Shown here: one piece after another, positions 8,669 through 19,063 of the stretch
Numbering within the stretch: the first letter of the stretch is position 1
How the letters are laid out: every line of letters begins with the position of its first letter
Assembly: GCA_002340095.1 (NCBI GenBank)
Contig: DDKS01000065.1
Coordinates: forward strand, 43,723-107,722
DNA: 64,000 bases
From: Betaproteobacteria bacterium UBA2592
Lineage (GTDB): Bacteria > Pseudomonadota > Gammaproteobacteria > Burkholderiales > Rhodocyclaceae
Direction of reading: 5' to 3'
Program-made: the position numbers and the translations under genes
Notes under the pieces: generated by a model
Database searches by the model: none
What the model was told of the DNA's origin: nothing
The model's input: the letters and a program-made list of their open reading frames with translations, nothing else

Positions 8669-9544
8669 ATGGCCTATCTCCTTGCTTTATTGCTCCTTTT
8701 GCCCCTGCCCGCCGGGGCCTGGAATGCCGCCGGGCACCGCCTTGTGGCCGCCGTGGCCTGGCAGGAAATGACCCCGCCGGTCCGGGAGCGGGTCAGCGCC
8801 CTGCTGCGCCGGCATCCCGACCATGCCCGCTGGCTCAAGCGGCAGCAGGAGGCTGATGCGGATTACGGGGTGTTCCTGGAAGCCTCCACCTGGCCCGACG
8901 ACATCCGCCGTGATCCCCGCTTCCATGACGCGGACGAGCCGCCCACGCCCCGCCTGCCCGGATTTCCCCACATGCTGCGTCAGACTCACTGGCACTACCG
9001 GGATGCCTCCGGGGGCGGCCCGGCCGGCGAGATCGACACCCGCCTTTTATCCCTGGCTGATGAACTGGCCTCCGGGCGGGAGGCGGAGCAGGTCTACGCC
9101 CTGCCCTGGCTGCTGCATCTGGTGGCGGACATCCACCAGCCCCTGCACACGGGCGGGCGGGGCGATCGGGGTGGCAACGCCTTCGAGATCGAGAACCCCT
9201 ACAACCCCCGCAAGCCCTTCATGTCCTTGCATGCCTACTGGGACGAACTGCCGGGGCCGCCCTGGCTCAGGGGCCGCCATCTGGAGCCGCCGTTGCGCCG
9301 CCTCAGTGCCCTGCCGCCACCCCCCCAGGGGGAGGTGGCCGGGTGGCTGGCGGAAAGCCGGGAGCTGCTGGCGGGGCCGGTCTATCCCCGGGTGTCGGGC
9401 AGTCTGCTGCCCCTGGTGACTCCAGAATTCCACCGGCGCGCCCAGGCCATCGCCGATGCCCGTCTGGCGGCAGCGGGGCACCGCCTCGGGCGCTGGCTCA
9501 ACCGCCTGCTGACCCCGGTTTCCCCGGGCCGGGGGAGCCGGTAA
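8669..9544 (+). CDS. Secreted S1/P1-type nuclease
   Basis: 291 residues. A short signal peptide (MAYLLALLLLL...AGA) is followed directly by WNAAGHRLVA; in S1/P1 nucleases the tryptophan at mature position 1 and the nearby histidine bind the zinc cluster, so cleavage just before W18 fits the family exactly. Further zinc ligands appear in LLHLVADIHQPLHTG and in GNAFEIE, LHAYWDE. The family cuts single-stranded nucleic acids and has 3'-nucleotidase activity; export suggests nutrient (phosphate, nucleotide) scavenging, which is inference. The gene diverges from rsmB and lies 37 bases before a Ser/Thr kinase on the same strand. The start at 8669 is chosen because it gives the signal peptide. Confidence 0.92.
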   Translation: MAYLLALLLLLPLPAGAWNAAGHRLVAAVAWQEMTPPVRERVSALLRRHPDHARWLKRQQEADADYGVFLEASTWPDDIRRDPRFHDADEPPTPRLPGFPHMLRQTHWHYRDASGGGPAGEIDTRLLSLADELASGREAEQVYALPWLLHLVADIHQPLHTGGRGDRGGNAFEIENPYNPRKPFMSLHAYWDELPGPPWLRGRHLEPPLRRLSALPPPPQGEVAGWLAESRELLAGPVYPRVSGSLLPLVTPEFHRRAQAIADARLAAAGHRLGRWLNRLLTPVSPGRGSR

Positions 9545-9581
9545 CATGACCGCTGACTGAAACCGGCCCGGACCCGACTCC

Positions 9582-10883
9582 ATGAACAGCTTCCAGCAGC
9601 GTTACGAAATCCTCCGGGAACTGGGCCGGGGGGCTTCCGGCACCGTGTATCTGGCCCAGGACCCTTTCGCCGACCGGCAGGTGGCCCTGAAGATTGCCCA
9701 TCCCCAGATCTTCAGCAACGACCCGGAGCAGAACGCCATCCGCAAGGCCTGGCTGAATGAGGTGCGTCTGGCCGGCAACCTGCAGCATCCCTACATCGTC
9801 CAGGTGTACGACGCGGGCATGGGGACGGACACCGCCTATCTGGTCATGGAATACCTGCCCGGCGGCACCCTGGAGCCCTACACCCGCCCGGGCCAGCTCA
9901 AATCCGTCGGCGAGGTGCTGGAAATCGCCTACAAGTGCGCCAGCGCCCTCGATTACGCCTGCCGGGCCGGCATCGTGCACCGGGACATCAAGCCTGCCAA
10001 CCTCCAGTACCTGGGGCCCGGGGAGGTCAAGGTGGGGGATTTCGGCGCCGCCTACTGGGGCCGGGGCGATTCCACCCAGGTCATGGACATCGGCTCCCTC
10101 TCCTACATGGCGCCGGAGCTGTTCCGCCACTGGGTCACCCCCCAGGCCGACATCTATGCCCTGGGGGTGGTCCTGTTCCAGCTGTTCACCGGGCAGCTGC
10201 CCTTCGTCGCCGATTCGCCGGCGGCGCTGATGTACAAGATCCTCAATGGCGACCGGCCCCGGCTCAGGGACCTGCGCCCCGACCTGCCGCCCGGCCTGGA
10301 TGCGCTGGTGGAGGAAATGCTGGCCGTCAGCCTGGAGCAGCGCTTTGCCTCCTGGCCCCTGGTGCTCGCCGCGCTGACCGCCCTGATGCCCGGCACCGCC
10401 GGCAGCACCGGGGAGCAGCCTGGCCTGTCGGAACTGTTCGACCGGCTGCGCCGCCTGCCCCTGCTGCAGGAACTGGAAGATCCCCAGCTCTGGGAGTTGC
10501 TGCGTTTCGCCCACTGGCGCCGGGCGCCGGCGGGCACCGTGCTGGTTCAGGAGGGAGCGACGGCCCGCTCCTGCTATCTGCTGCTGGAAGGCGACACGCG
10601 GGTCACCCAGCGCGGCCGCCTCATCAACCTGCTCTGCGCCGGCACCCTGTTCGGGGAGCTGGCCTTTGCCGAGGCCACTCCCAGCCCCCGGGCCGCTACC
10701 GTCACCGCCATGACCCCGGTGGTCTATGGCAAGTGGGCCTACAGCCGCCTCAACCGGGCCTCGCCGGAGCTGCGCTCGGGGATGCTGAAGATCTTCTTCC
10801 GCCTCGCCGCCGAACGCCTGAAGCAGGCCGATGAGCAATACCAGCTGCTGTACCGCCGGGTGCAGGAGCAGGGTTCGGGCTGA
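9582..10883 (+). CDS. Ser/Thr protein kinase with C-terminal cyclic-nucleotide-binding domain (paralogue 1)
   Basis: 433 residues, soluble, no membrane segment. Residues 8-275 are a complete Hanks-type kinase: glycine loop GRGASG (15-20), K37 in [14 protein letters not shown] with D135 and N140, DFG at 153-155, and APE at 177-179. Residues about 285-425 form a cNMP-binding fold with the phosphate-binding-cassette-like stretch LFGELAFAEATPSPRAATV. The kinase and CNB fusion suggests kinase output gated by a nucleotide second messenger, which is inference. A close relative in the opposite orientation is at 14524-15816, beyond a chemoreceptor and ybiT. A terminator follows the stop. Confidence 0.93.
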   Translation: MNSFQQRYEILRELGRGASGTVYLAQDPFADRQVALKIAHPQIFSNDPEQNAIRKAWLNEVRLAGNLQHPYIVQVYDAGMGTDTAYLVMEYLPGGTLEPYTRPGQLKSVGEVLEIAYKCASALDYACRAGIVHRDIKPANLQYLGPGEVKVGDFGAAYWGRGDSTQVMDIGSLSYMAPELFRHWVTPQADIYALGVVLFQLFTGQLPFVADSPAALMYKILNGDRPRLRDLRPDLPPGLDALVEEMLAVSLEQRFASWPLVLAALTALMPGTAGSTGEQPGLSELFDRLRRLPLLQELEDPQLWELLRFAHWRRAPAGTVLVQEGATARSCYLLLEGDTRVTQRGRLINLLCAGTLFGELAFAEATPSPRAATVTAMTPVVYGKWAYSRLNRASPELRSGMLKIFFRLAAERLKQADEQYQLLYRRVQEQGSG

Positions 10884-10898
10884 TTGTCGCAATCGTGA

Positions 10899-10928
10899 CA
10901 GGGCCTGCCGCCGCAAGGCCCTGATTTT
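10899..10928 (+). terminator. Probable intrinsic terminator after the kinase gene
   Basis: A seven-base-pair GC stem (CAGGGCC/GGCCCTG) with an 11-base loop is followed by ATTTT, 15 bases after the kinase stop. The rest of the gap to the convergent chemoreceptor stop at 11086 shows no gene. Confidence 0.5.
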
Positions 10929-11085
10929 CAAGAGGGTGGGCGTGGCACCTGAATTGCTTCAGGTCGGCCATGAAAACCTGGCTCGACTGGTCCGCCTACG
11001 AACATCGCCGTGCTGCTGCAAAAAGCCCTGGCGGACTGAGTCGGCCAGGGCCTTGGAGTAATCCGGCAAGACCGGCTGAAAGGGA

Positions 11086-12765
11086 TCAGACCTTGAATTG
11101 GGCCACGGTGTCGGTCACTTCCTGGGCGAGCTGATCGAGGCGGTTGGCGCTGGCGGCCGTTTCTTCGGCGGCGGCGTTGTTCTCGTCGGTCATCTGGGCA
11201 ATGCTCTCCACATGGCGGGCAATGTCCTGACTGGCTTCGCTTTGTTCCTTGAGGGCGTTGGAAATCTCGGTGACTGCTGCGGAAACCCGGCCGGCTTCGT
11301 CGCGGATGGCCTGAATCCGTTGGCCAGCATCCTGGGCCAGGGCCTGGCCGGACTCCACCTGCTGCACCACCCGTTCCATTTCGGCCACGGCTTCTCCGGC
11401 GGAAAGCTGCATCTTACGGATCATTGCACCGATGTCGCCGGTGGACTGGGCGGTGCGTTCGGCCAGTTTGCGCACCTCGTCGGCCACCACGGCGAAGCCC
11501 CGGCCCTGTTCCCCGGCCCGGGCCGCCTCGATGGCAGCGTTCAGGGCCAGCAGGTTGGTCTGATCGGCGATTTCCTTGATGACCTGGACGACGCTGGAAA
11601 TCTGCTGGGATTCGTTGCCCAGGGCCTGGATCACCTGGGAGGCCTGAGCCACGGTCTGGGCGATGGCCCCCATCTCGGCGGCGGTGCGTTCGATGATCTG
11701 TCCCCCCTGGTCGGAAATCTCCCCGGCCTGGCGGGCCATGGACTGGGCATCCCCGGCGCTGCTGGAGACGGTGCTGATGCTGACCGTCATCTGCTCGATG
11801 GAGGCCGCCATGGCGGAGGTGGAGCCGCTCTGGTTGGCGGAACTGGCAGCCACCTGCTGGGCGGCGGTGGACAGGGATTCCACGGCGCTGCGCACTTCGG
11901 TCATGCGCGACTGGATCTCCTGCATGGAGGACTGCAGCCGGTCCACCAGGCTGTTGAAGCCCTTTACCATCTGGCCGATTTCATCCTGGCTGTTGACCGG
12001 CACCCGGCGGGTGAAGTCCCGGTGCTGGGCGATGTCGTCCATGGTGCGGCGGGTGAGTTCCAGGGGACCCATCACGGCCCGGAAGACCGAGATGCCCACC
12101 AGGATGAGGACCACCAGACCTGCAACGAAGGCACCCTGCTGCACCAGGGTCATGGTAGCCATGGTTTGTTCGGCCGCAGCGCCGGAAGCCCTGGCCTGGC
12201 TGTCCTCATAGGTAATCAGTTCCTTGAGCTTGGCTGCCGAGCTGCGGAAGCTGTCCCGCTGGGCGAAGTAGGCTTCATAGAACTGGCGGAACAGTTCCCG
12301 CTGCCGGGCATCTTCCCCATTGGGCAGAGCCGCCAGCTGGCGCATGATGGCGCCCCACTCCTGGTTCAGCTTCTTCCAGGCTGCCCATTCCTTGTCAAAG
12401 GCGTCCTGCATCGGTTTGAGCGTGCCGGCCTCATGATCGAACAGGGGAATCTTGCGGTAGTTTTCCAGCGCATCCTCGGCCCGCTTCCAGGCTTCCTCAT
12501 ACACTTCCACGGTACGGGCGAATTCCTGGCGGGATTTGGGGCTGTAGTCGGTTTCCCATACGCCGGTCTGCAGACCGGCGCGCACCACATCGGTCTGGGC
12601 CTCGCTGGCGATCAGCAGGTACTCCACCGATGGCAGGCGGATCTGCACGGCTTCGTGCAGGGCGGTGCCGGAGGAGCGCATGCCGATGCTGCCCGCGCCT
12701 CCCACAATGAGAAGGGAGAGGATACCGACACCGATCAATGTCAAAAGCTTGGTCTTGATGCTCAT
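11086..12765 (-). CDS. Methyl-accepting chemotaxis protein
   Basis: 559 residues from the ATG at 12763-12765, which has an AGGAG ribosome binding site seven bases upstream. Order: one N-terminal membrane helix ([19 protein letters not shown]), a helical sensor region of about 170 residues resembling the four-helix-bundle MCP type, a second membrane helix ([17 protein letters not shown]), HAMP, and a long cytoplasmic coiled coil. The signalling tip is diagnostic: [41 protein letters not shown] spans it. There is no C-terminal CheR-binding pentapeptide; the protein ends in TDTVAQFKV. The ligand cannot be read from sequence. No che genes are nearby. Confidence 0.94.
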   Translation of the reverse strand: MSIKTKLLTLIGVGILSLLIVGGAGSIGMRSSGTALHEAVQIRLPSVEYLLIASEAQTDVVRAGLQTGVWETDYSPKSRQEFARTVEVYEEAWKRAEDALENYRKIPLFDHEAGTLKPMQDAFDKEWAAWKKLNQEWGAIMRQLAALPNGEDARQRELFRQFYEAYFAQRDSFRSSAAKLKELITYEDSQARASGAAAEQTMATMTLVQQGAFVAGLVVLILVGISVFRAVMGPLELTRRTMDDIAQHRDFTRRVPVNSQDEIGQMVKGFNSLVDRLQSSMQEIQSRMTEVRSAVESLSTAAQQVAASSANQSGSTSAMAASIEQMTVSISTVSSSAGDAQSMARQAGEISDQGGQIIERTAAEMGAIAQTVAQASQVIQALGNESQQISSVVQVIKEIADQTNLLALNAAIEAARAGEQGRGFAVVADEVRKLAERTAQSTGDIGAMIRKMQLSAGEAVAEMERVVQQVESGQALAQDAGQRIQAIRDEAGRVSAAVTEISNALKEQSEASQDIARHVESIAQMTDENNAAAEETAASANRLDQLAQEVTDTVAQFKV

Positions 12766-12797
12766 GGGCGCTCCTTGGTTGTGGGGGACGGAAAAAC

Positions 12798-14420
12798 TCA
12801 TTCAATACCCTGGCTGGCCAGGTATTCCTCGTAGGTGCCCTGGTAGTCCACCAGGGAGCCGTCCGTCTTGATCTCGAAGATGCGGTTGGCCAGGGAGGAG
12901 ACGAATTCCCGGTCGTGGGAGACGAACACCAGGGTGCCCTTGTACAGGTCCAGGGCAGTGTTCAGGGATTCGATGGATTCCATGTCCAGGTGGTTGGTGG
13001 GTTCGTCCATCACCAGCACGTTGGGCTTTTGCAGCATCAGCTTGCCGAACAGCATGCGGCCCTGTTCGCCGCCGGAGATCACGTTCACCGGCTTCTTCTG
13101 CTCGTCACCGGAAAACAGGAGCCGGCCCAGAGTGCCCCGGATCAGGGTTTCCAGATCGCCGCCGGCGTCGATGCTGGCCCGGGCGTAGCCCGCCACCCAC
13201 TCCGTGAGGGATACCGGGTTGGCGAACTCGGCCGAGTGGTCCTGAGCGTAATAGCCGGGTTTGGCCTTCTCGGCCCACTTGATATGGCCGTGCGTCGGGG
13301 TCAGTTCGCCCATGAGGAGTTTGAGCAATGTGGTCTTGCCGACCCCGTTCTCACCGATCACCGCCACCTTGTCGCCGGCGTTGATGGTGAAGCTGACCTG
13401 GTTGAAGAAGGTCTTGTCGCCGCCTTTGTACCGGAAGGCCAGGTTCTCCACCTCCACCGCGCCCCGGTGCAGCTTTTCCTTTTCGTCGAACTCGAAGCGG
13501 ATCCAGGGGTACTGGCGCGAGGAAGGTTTCACGTCCTCGGGCTTGAGTTTCTCGATCAGCTTCAGGCGGCTGGTGGCCTGTTTGGCCTTGGACTTGTTGG
13601 CGGAAAAGCGGCGCACGAAGTTCTGCAGGTCGGTGATCTTCTCCTTGGCCCGGGCGTTGGCGGCCTGCTGGCGCTCGCGGGCCTGGGTCGAGGCTTCCAT
13701 GAAGTCGTCGTAGTTGCCCGGGTATACCGTGATCTTGCCGTAATCCAGGTCCGCCATGTGGGTGCACACCTGGTTCAGGAAATGCCGGTCGTGGGAAATG
13801 ATGATCATGGTGGATTCGCGCTGGTTGAGCACATCCTCCAGCCAGCGGATGGTGTTGATGTCCAGGTTGTTGGTGGGTTCGTCCAAGAGCAGGATGTCGG
13901 GGTCGGCGAACAGGGCCTGGCAAAGCAGCACCCTGAGCTTCCAGCCCGGAGCCACCTGGCTCATGGGCCCGTTGTGCAGCTCGGTGGGGATGCCCACGCC
14001 CAAGAGCAGCTCGCCGGCCCGGGATTCGGCGGTGTAGCCGTCGTATTCGGCGAACTTGCCTTCCAGTTCCGCCGCCTTCATGTAGTCGTCCTCGGTGGCG
14101 TCGGGGTTGGCATAGATGGCATCCCGCTCGCTCATGCAGGCCCACATTTCCTCGTGACCCATCATCACCACGTCCAGCACCCGCATGTCCTCGTAGGCGA
14201 ACTGGTCCTGCTTCAGGTAGGCCATGCGCTCGTGGGCGTCCTTGGAGACGTTGCCGCTGGATGGCTCCAGAATGCCGCAGAGGATTTTCATGAAGGTGGA
14301 CTTGCCGGCCCCGTTGGCGCCGATCAGGCCGTAGCGGAAGCCCTCGCCGAACTTGACGTTGACATTCTCGAACAGGGGCTTGGCCCCGAACTGCATGGTG
14401 ATGTTGGCGGCGACTAGCAC
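12798..14420 (-). CDS. ybiT: ABC-F family ATPase YbiT
   Basis: 540 residues without membrane segments: two ABC ATPase domains in tandem joined by the ABC-F linker. Walker A motifs are GANGAGKST and GENGVGKTT; Walker B motifs are [13 protein letters not shown] and [13 protein letters not shown]. The second signature is SGGEQGR, while the first reads [10 protein letters not shown], the diverged form seen in YbiT. The first residues ([20 protein letters not shown]) and the C-terminal SQGIE closely track E. coli YbiT from memory. ABC-F proteins act on the ribosome, binding at or near the E site; the exact role of YbiT is less settled than that of EttA. It is transcribed in the same direction as the chemoreceptor, 32 bases upstream of it. 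Confidence 0.93.
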   Translation of the reverse strand: MLVAANITMQFGAKPLFENVNVKFGEGFRYGLIGANGAGKSTFMKILCGILEPSSGNVSKDAHERMAYLKQDQFAYEDMRVLDVVMMGHEEMWACMSERDAIYANPDATEDDYMKAAELEGKFAEYDGYTAESRAGELLLGVGIPTELHNGPMSQVAPGWKLRVLLCQALFADPDILLLDEPTNNLDINTIRWLEDVLNQRESTMIIISHDRHFLNQVCTHMADLDYGKITVYPGNYDDFMEASTQARERQQAANARAKEKITDLQNFVRRFSANKSKAKQATSRLKLIEKLKPEDVKPSSRQYPWIRFEFDEKEKLHRGAVEVENLAFRYKGGDKTFFNQVSFTINAGDKVAVIGENGVGKTTLLKLLMGELTPTHGHIKWAEKAKPGYYAQDHSAEFANPVSLTEWVAGYARASIDAGGDLETLIRGTLGRLLFSGDEQKKPVNVISGGEQGRMLFGKLMLQKPNVLVMDEPTNHLDMESIESLNTALDLYKGTLVFVSHDREFVSSLANRIFEIKTDGSLVDYQGTYEEYLASQGIE

Positions 14421-14523
14421 GGCGGACTCCAGGAAACTTCAGAAAAGGAACGAGCCGGCCATTTTACCCGGCTGCGTCAAGCCCCGCAGGAAAGAAGCCC
14501 GGGCCAGGCAGTGGCGGCGGGCG

Positions 14524-15816
14524 TTACAGGGCGGCCAGGCGCTGGTTCGAGAGCCGCAGGCGCTCGGTGAGCACTTCCAGGAAGGCCTGGTAGAAATGCA
14601 TGCGGCAGGCCGTGGAGGCTTCGGTCAGGGCCTGGCCGGGAATCCTGACGATCACCGCTTCGGTGAGGCTGCTCACATCGGCGCTGCGGGAGGGTTTCTG
14701 CTGCAGGATGACCGCCATTTCCCCGAAGCAGTCGCCCGGGGTGAGCAGGTAGAGCATCCTGCCCTGCTTGGTGACTTTGAGTTCGCCCTGGATCAGGAAG
14801 CAGAAAAAATCTCCCTCCTCCCCGTCCTTCATGATGACCTGGCCCGGGGGCACTTGGGTCCAGCTGGCGAAGCGCAGGACTTCCCACAGCTCCACGTCGG
14901 GAAACTGGCGGAAGAAGGGCAGGGCGCGCAGGATGTCGAACCTGGCCGTGTCGGGCAGCTCCCGGGCCTGGGCGGGCGGGTGCTGGCGCGCCACCTCGGC
15001 CAGATCCCGGGAAAACGCCTCCCAGCTGCCGTAACGGGATTCCAGCTCCCTGGCCATGGCCTTGGTCACGATGGCCGCCAGGGCAGGGGAGACTTCCGGG
15101 TTGAGCTGGTCCACGGGGGGTGGGTCGTGGTGGATGATCTGGTACACCACGTTGTAGTTGGAACTGCCCTGGAAGGGTTTCTGGCCGGTGAGCAGTTCGT
15201 AGAGGACCACGCCCAGCGAGTAGATGTCGGTGCGGTGGTCGAGGGGCAGTTCCTGGACCTGCTGGGGCGACATGTAGGCGGGGGAGCCGATGCCGGAAAC
15301 CTGGGTGCGCTCCGTGCGGCTCACCAGGGCGGCGCCGAAGTCGGAGATCTTGATGTCTCCTTCGGGGGTCAGCAGGATGTTGGCCGGCTTGATGTCCCGG
15401 TGGGTGATGCCAAGCCGGAAGGCGAAATCGAGGGCGCGGCTGCACTTGAAGCCGATCTCCACCACCTTGTCCACGGGCAGCAGGCGGCCTGGCTGGCAGA
15501 CGGTCTCCAGGGTGCTGCCCGCCACGTATTCCATGACGATGTAGCTGAGCGTGTCGGTCACCACCGCATCGAAGATCTGCACGATGTGGGGGTGGTTGAG
15601 CTTGCCCACCAGGGAAGCCTCGTTCAGGAACAGGTGGGTGTAGAGGCGGCCCTTGACCGGGTCCTTGAGGATTTCCGGGGTGGCCACCTTGATGGCCACC
15701 TGGCGCCGGGCGAAGGGGTCGGAACCGAGCCAGACGGTACTGGTGGCGCCCCGGCCCAGTTCCCGGATCAGTTCGTACTTGCCCAGCTTCTTCTGGGCAG
15801 CGGGGGGCTTAGCCAA
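14524..15816 (-). CDS. Ser/Thr protein kinase with C-terminal cyclic-nucleotide-binding domain (paralogue 2)
   Basis: About 430 residues if started at the TTG at 15814-15816, which overlaps the argH stop by eight bases; no ATG or GTG is available between argH and the conserved kinase start, so the start is uncertain. Kinase: GRGATS loop (21-26), K43 in [14 protein letters not shown] with D141 and N146, DFG at 159-161, and SPQ where paralogue 1 has APE. The CNB end ([26 protein letters not shown] ... DCFGEMAVI) aligns with that of the 9582 gene throughout. Coupling to argH suggests coexpression with arginine synthesis, which may be only positional. No partner phosphatase is visible nearby. Confidence 0.9.
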   Translation of the reverse strand: MAKPPAAQKKLGKYELIRELGRGATSTVWLGSDPFARRQVAIKVATPEILKDPVKGRLYTHLFLNEASLVGKLNHPHIVQIFDAVVTDTLSYIVMEYVAGSTLETVCQPGRLLPVDKVVEIGFKCSRALDFAFRLGITHRDIKPANILLTPEGDIKISDFGAALVSRTERTQVSGIGSPAYMSPQQVQELPLDHRTDIYSLGVVLYELLTGQKPFQGSSNYNVVYQIIHHDPPPVDQLNPEVSPALAAIVTKAMARELESRYGSWEAFSRDLAEVARQHPPAQARELPDTARFDILRALPFFRQFPDVELWEVLRFASWTQVPPGQVIMKDGEEGDFFCFLIQGELKVTKQGRMLYLLTPGDCFGEMAVILQQKPSRSADVSSLTEAVIVRIPGQALTEASTACRMHFYQAFLEVLTERLRLSNQRLAAL

Positions 15817-17200
15817 GGCGCTGCCGGGCCCGGGCTGCGGCGGCCCGCACCTGTTCGGGTGCCGTGCCGCCGATGTGGTTGCGGGAGGCCAGCGACCCTT
15901 CCACGGTGAGTACGGCGAACACGTCCTCGTCCACCTGGGGGCAGAAGGCCTGCAGTTCGGCCAGGGAGAGCTGGGACAGGTCCACGCCCTTCTGCTCGGC
16001 GGCCTTGACCGCGTGGCCCACGGCTTCGTGGGCGTCACGGAAGGGCAGGCCTTTCTTGACCAGATAGTCGGCCAGGTCGGTGGCGGTGGCGAAGCCCTGG
16101 GTGAGCGCTTCGACCATGCCTTCGGATTTCACGGTGATGCCACCCATCATGTCGGCGAAGATGCGCAGGGTGTCCGTGACCGTGTCCACCGCGTCGAACA
16201 GGGGTTCCTTGTCCTCCTGGTTGTCCTTGTTGTAGGCCAGGGGCTGGGACTTCATCAGGGTCAGGAGAGCGGTCAGGTGGCCATAGACGCGGCCGGTCTT
16301 GCCCCGGGCCAGTTCCGGCACGTCCGGGTTCTTTTTCTGGGGCATGATCGAGGAGCCGGTGCAGAAACGGTCGGCGATCTGGATGAAGCCGACCCGGGGG
16401 CTCATCCACAGCACCAGCTCTTCCGACAGGCGGGAGATGTGGGTCATGAACAGGGCGCAGGCGGCGCAGAATTCGATGGCGAAGTCCCGGTCGGATACCG
16501 CGTCGAGGGAGTTCAGGCAGACCCCGTCGAAGCCCAGTTCGGCGGCCACGAATTCCCGGTCGATGGGATAGGTGGTGCCGGCCAGGGCGGCGGCGCCCAG
16601 GGGCAGGCGGTTGGTGCGCTTCCTGCAATCGACGAAGCGTTCCTTGTCCCGCTCGAACATCTCGAAATAGGCCAGCATGTGATGCCCGAAAGTGACCGGC
16701 TGGGCCACCTGCAGGTGGGTGAAGCCGGGCATGGGGGTGGCGGCCTCCCTTTCGGCCAGGGTGACGATGGCGGCCTGGAAGTCCCGGAGCAGGGCAAGGA
16801 TGTCGTCGATGGCGTCGCGCAGATAAAGGCGGATGTCGGTGGCCACCTGGTCGTTGCGGGAGCGGCCCGTGTGCAGGCGCTTGCCGGCATCGCCCACCAG
16901 GGCGGTCAGGCGCTTTTCGATGTTGAGGTGCACGTCTTCCAGGTCCAGGGACCACTCGAATTGGCCGGATTCGATCTCCTGCCACACCTGGGCCATGCCC
17001 CGTTCGATGTCGGCCAGGTCCTGTGGGCTGATGATCCCCTGCCGCGCCAGCATCCGGGCATGGGCCAGGGAGCCGCGGATGTCCTGGCGCCACATGCGCT
17101 GGTCGAAATCCACGGAGGCGGTGTAGCGCTTGACCAGGTCGGAAACGGGCTCGGAGAAGCGGCCGGCCCAGGTGTATTGGGAAGCTTGGGTGGAAGTCAT
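15809..17200 (-). CDS. argH: Argininosuccinate lyase
   Basis: 463 residues, the usual length. Splits argininosuccinate into arginine and fumarate, the last step of arginine synthesis. The superfamily signature [16 protein letters not shown], carrying the flexible active-site loop serine, is complete, as are [12 protein letters not shown] and the THLQVAQP segment with the active-site histidine. N-terminus [22 protein letters not shown] is typical. The gene diverges from the algZ-type kinase with 59 bases between starts, and the argH–algZ–algR order is a known gammaproteobacterial/betaproteobacterial neighbourhood. Confidence 0.97.
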   Translation of the reverse strand: MTSTQASQYTWAGRFSEPVSDLVKRYTASVDFDQRMWRQDIRGSLAHARMLARQGIISPQDLADIERGMAQVWQEIESGQFEWSLDLEDVHLNIEKRLTALVGDAGKRLHTGRSRNDQVATDIRLYLRDAIDDILALLRDFQAAIVTLAEREAATPMPGFTHLQVAQPVTFGHHMLAYFEMFERDKERFVDCRKRTNRLPLGAAALAGTTYPIDREFVAAELGFDGVCLNSLDAVSDRDFAIEFCAACALFMTHISRLSEELVLWMSPRVGFIQIADRFCTGSSIMPQKKNPDVPELARGKTGRVYGHLTALLTLMKSQPLAYNKDNQEDKEPLFDAVDTVTDTLRIFADMMGGITVKSEGMVEALTQGFATATDLADYLVKKGLPFRDAHEAVGHAVKAAEQKGVDLSQLSLAELQAFCPQVDEDVFAVLTVEGSLASRNHIGGTAPEQVRAAAARARQRLG

Positions 17201-17259
17201 GCTATTCGGGTGCTTGCGGCTAGAATGGAAGGGTGGAAAACGGCACAGGTGCCTAACGA

Positions 17260-18282
17260 ATGAGCAGTATACGGCAAAACGCAGGCCATCCCCTGCCCGA
17301 CTGGCGCAACCTGGGGGTCCTGCTGCGCGTGCTGCTCGGGGTCAATGTCCTGGCCCTGGGCGGCACCCTGGCCCAGGCTGACTCCCTGGCTGGCTGGCTG
17401 GCGGCCTTTGTTGCCGGTGCAGCCTGGGTCGAACCCCTGCTGCTCTTCAACCTGGGGCTGCTGGCTCTGGGGCGGGACCTGCTCTGGCGTTGTCCGGTCC
17501 GGGTCGGGCAGGCCCTGGTGCTGTTGCTGGCCGCGGGCAGTGCGGCCCTGCTCTGGGATGCCTGGCGTTTCCTCGGCCTGGTCCACGGGGGCTGGAGCGA
17601 GTTGGGGCGGGCGATGCTCCTGGCGCTGCTGGCGGCGGCGGGCGTGCTGGGCTATTTCGAGCTCCGGGCCCGGGCCTTTTCACCCCGGGTCGAGGAGGCC
17701 CGGCTCCAGGCCCTGAACGCCCGCATCCGGCCGCATTTCCTGTTCAACTCCCTGAACACCGTGATTGCCCTGATCCGCACCGAACCGCGCCGGGCCGAAA
17801 CCGCCCTGGAGGAACTGGCGGAGCTGTTCCGCGCCCTGCTGCGCGACCCCCGGGAGCTGGTGCCCCTGTCCGACGAGATCGCCCTGGGGCGCCAGTATCT
17901 GGACCTGGAAAAACTGCGTCTGGGAGAGCGCCTGCAGGTGGTCTGGGAGGTGAATGCGGTGCCCCTGGACACCCGGGTTCCGCCCCTGATGCTGCAGCCC
18001 CTGCTGGAGAACGCCGTGCATCACGGTATCGAGGCCTCCCACGAGGCCGGGGTGGTGCGGGTGACGCTGAACCGGAAGGGCGAGCTGCTGCTGCTGACCG
18101 TGAGCAATCCGTACCATGGCGGTTCCGGGCGGGGAGGGCACCACATGGCCCTGGGCAACATCCGCGAACGCCTGGCCCTGTACTACGACATGGAAGCCCG
18201 GCTCGAACACGGGCCGGTGGGGAGCGACTATCAGGTGAGGATCGAACTGCCATGCAGGCACAGCAAAACCCCGGCGATGTAA
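17260..18282 (+). CDS. algZ: LytS/AlgZ-type sensor histidine kinase
   Basis: 340 residues. Four or so hydrophobic helices occupy residues 18-135, followed by a His_kinase domain of the LytS/YehU type: [22 protein letters not shown] with H159 as the phosphate site, [18 protein letters not shown] as the N-box, and a short ATP-lid region GNIRERL. This kinase class pairs with LytTR regulators, and one follows directly, overlapping by 31 bases. In Pseudomonas the AlgZ/FimS–AlgR pair, also beside argH, controls type IV pili and alginate; here a pilus locus is 4 kb downstream. The symbol is given by position and family. Confidence 0.85.
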   Translation: MSSIRQNAGHPLPDWRNLGVLLRVLLGVNVLALGGTLAQADSLAGWLAAFVAGAAWVEPLLLFNLGLLALGRDLLWRCPVRVGQALVLLLAAGSAALLWDAWRFLGLVHGGWSELGRAMLLALLAAAGVLGYFELRARAFSPRVEEARLQALNARIRPHFLFNSLNTVIALIRTEPRRAETALEELAELFRALLRDPRELVPLSDEIALGRQYLDLEKLRLGERLQVVWEVNAVPLDTRVPPLMLQPLLENAVHHGIEASHEAGVVRVTLNRKGELLLLTVSNPYHGGSGRGGHHMALGNIRERLALYYDMEARLEHGPVGSDYQVRIELPCRHSKTPAM

Positions 18283-19052
18283 GCGGCGGCCCCCTGCGGG
18301 TCCTGATCGTGGATGACGAGGCACCGGCCCGGGTCCGCCTGCGGGCCTTGCTGGAGGATATCCAGCCCGCCTGTCCGACCCGGGTGGCCGGTGAGGCGGA
18401 CAACGGCCTGAGTGCCCTGGAACTGTTGCAGCGGGAGCCGGTGGATGTGGTGCTGGCCGACATTCACATGCCGCGCATGGATGGCCTGGAACTGGCCGGG
18501 CACCTGGGCGGGCTGCCCCTGTCCCCGGCGGTGATCTTCACCACCGCTTACGACAACCACGCGGTCCAGGCCTTCGAGCTGAACGCCGTGGATTACCTGA
18601 TGAAGCCGGTACGCGCCCAGCGCCTGCAGGCGGCGCTGGAAAAAGCGCGCCAGCGCCAGGCCGGCCCGGAGCGCCAGCAGTTGCTGGCCCTGGGGCAGCG
18701 GCTGCGGGGCGGCGGCCGTACCCATCTGCCCTGCCACGAGCGCGGCCGCCTGCTGCTCGTGCCCGTGGCCGAGGTGCTCTATTTCAAGGCCGACCTCAAG
18801 TACGTCACGGCCCGGACCCTGGAGCGGGAATACGTGCTGGACGAGACCCTCACCCATCTGGAGGAGGAGTTCCCCGAGCCCTTCATCCGCCTGCACCGTT
18901 CCGTGCTGGTGGCGCGCCGGGTGCTGGCCGGTTTCGAGCGGGCCCAGGAGGACGGGGATGCCTATGGCTGGGCCCTGCTGCGGGGGCTGCCGGAAAAGTT
19001 GCCGGTGAGCCGGCGCCAGTGGGGTGTGGTCAGGGCCCTGGCCCGGGCTTGA
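18252..19052 (+). CDS. algR: LytTR-family response regulator (AlgR type)
   Basis: 266 residues from the ATG at 18252. Receiver with acidic pair D21/D22, phospho-acceptor D70 (VVLADIHMPRMDG) and K in DYLMKPV. The C-terminal LytTR DNA-binding domain shows VLYFKADLKYVTARTLEREYVLDETLTHLEEEFP and FIRLHRSVLVARR, both typical. It overlaps its cognate kinase gene by 31 bases. In Pseudomonas relatives algR is followed by hemC, but here a 15.7-kb block comes between. The stop is only 11 bases from the stop of the convergent transglycosylase gene, leaving no room for a separate terminator. Confidence 0.9.
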   Translation: MQAQQNPGDVSGGPLRVLIVDDEAPARVRLRALLEDIQPACPTRVAGEADNGLSALELLQREPVDVVLADIHMPRMDGLELAGHLGGLPLSPAVIFTTAYDNHAVQAFELNAVDYLMKPVRAQRLQAALEKARQRQAGPERQQLLALGQRLRGGGRTHLPCHERGRLLLVPVAEVLYFKADLKYVTARTLEREYVLDETLTHLEEEFPEPFIRLHRSVLVARRVLAGFERAQEDGDAYGWALLRGLPEKLPVSRRQWGVVRALARA

Positions 19053-19063
19053 GCCGGCCGGCC

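Noticed and set aside
15653..17263. A 536-codon open frame opposite argH
   Set aside because: Same codon-shadow artefact; argH is unambiguous.
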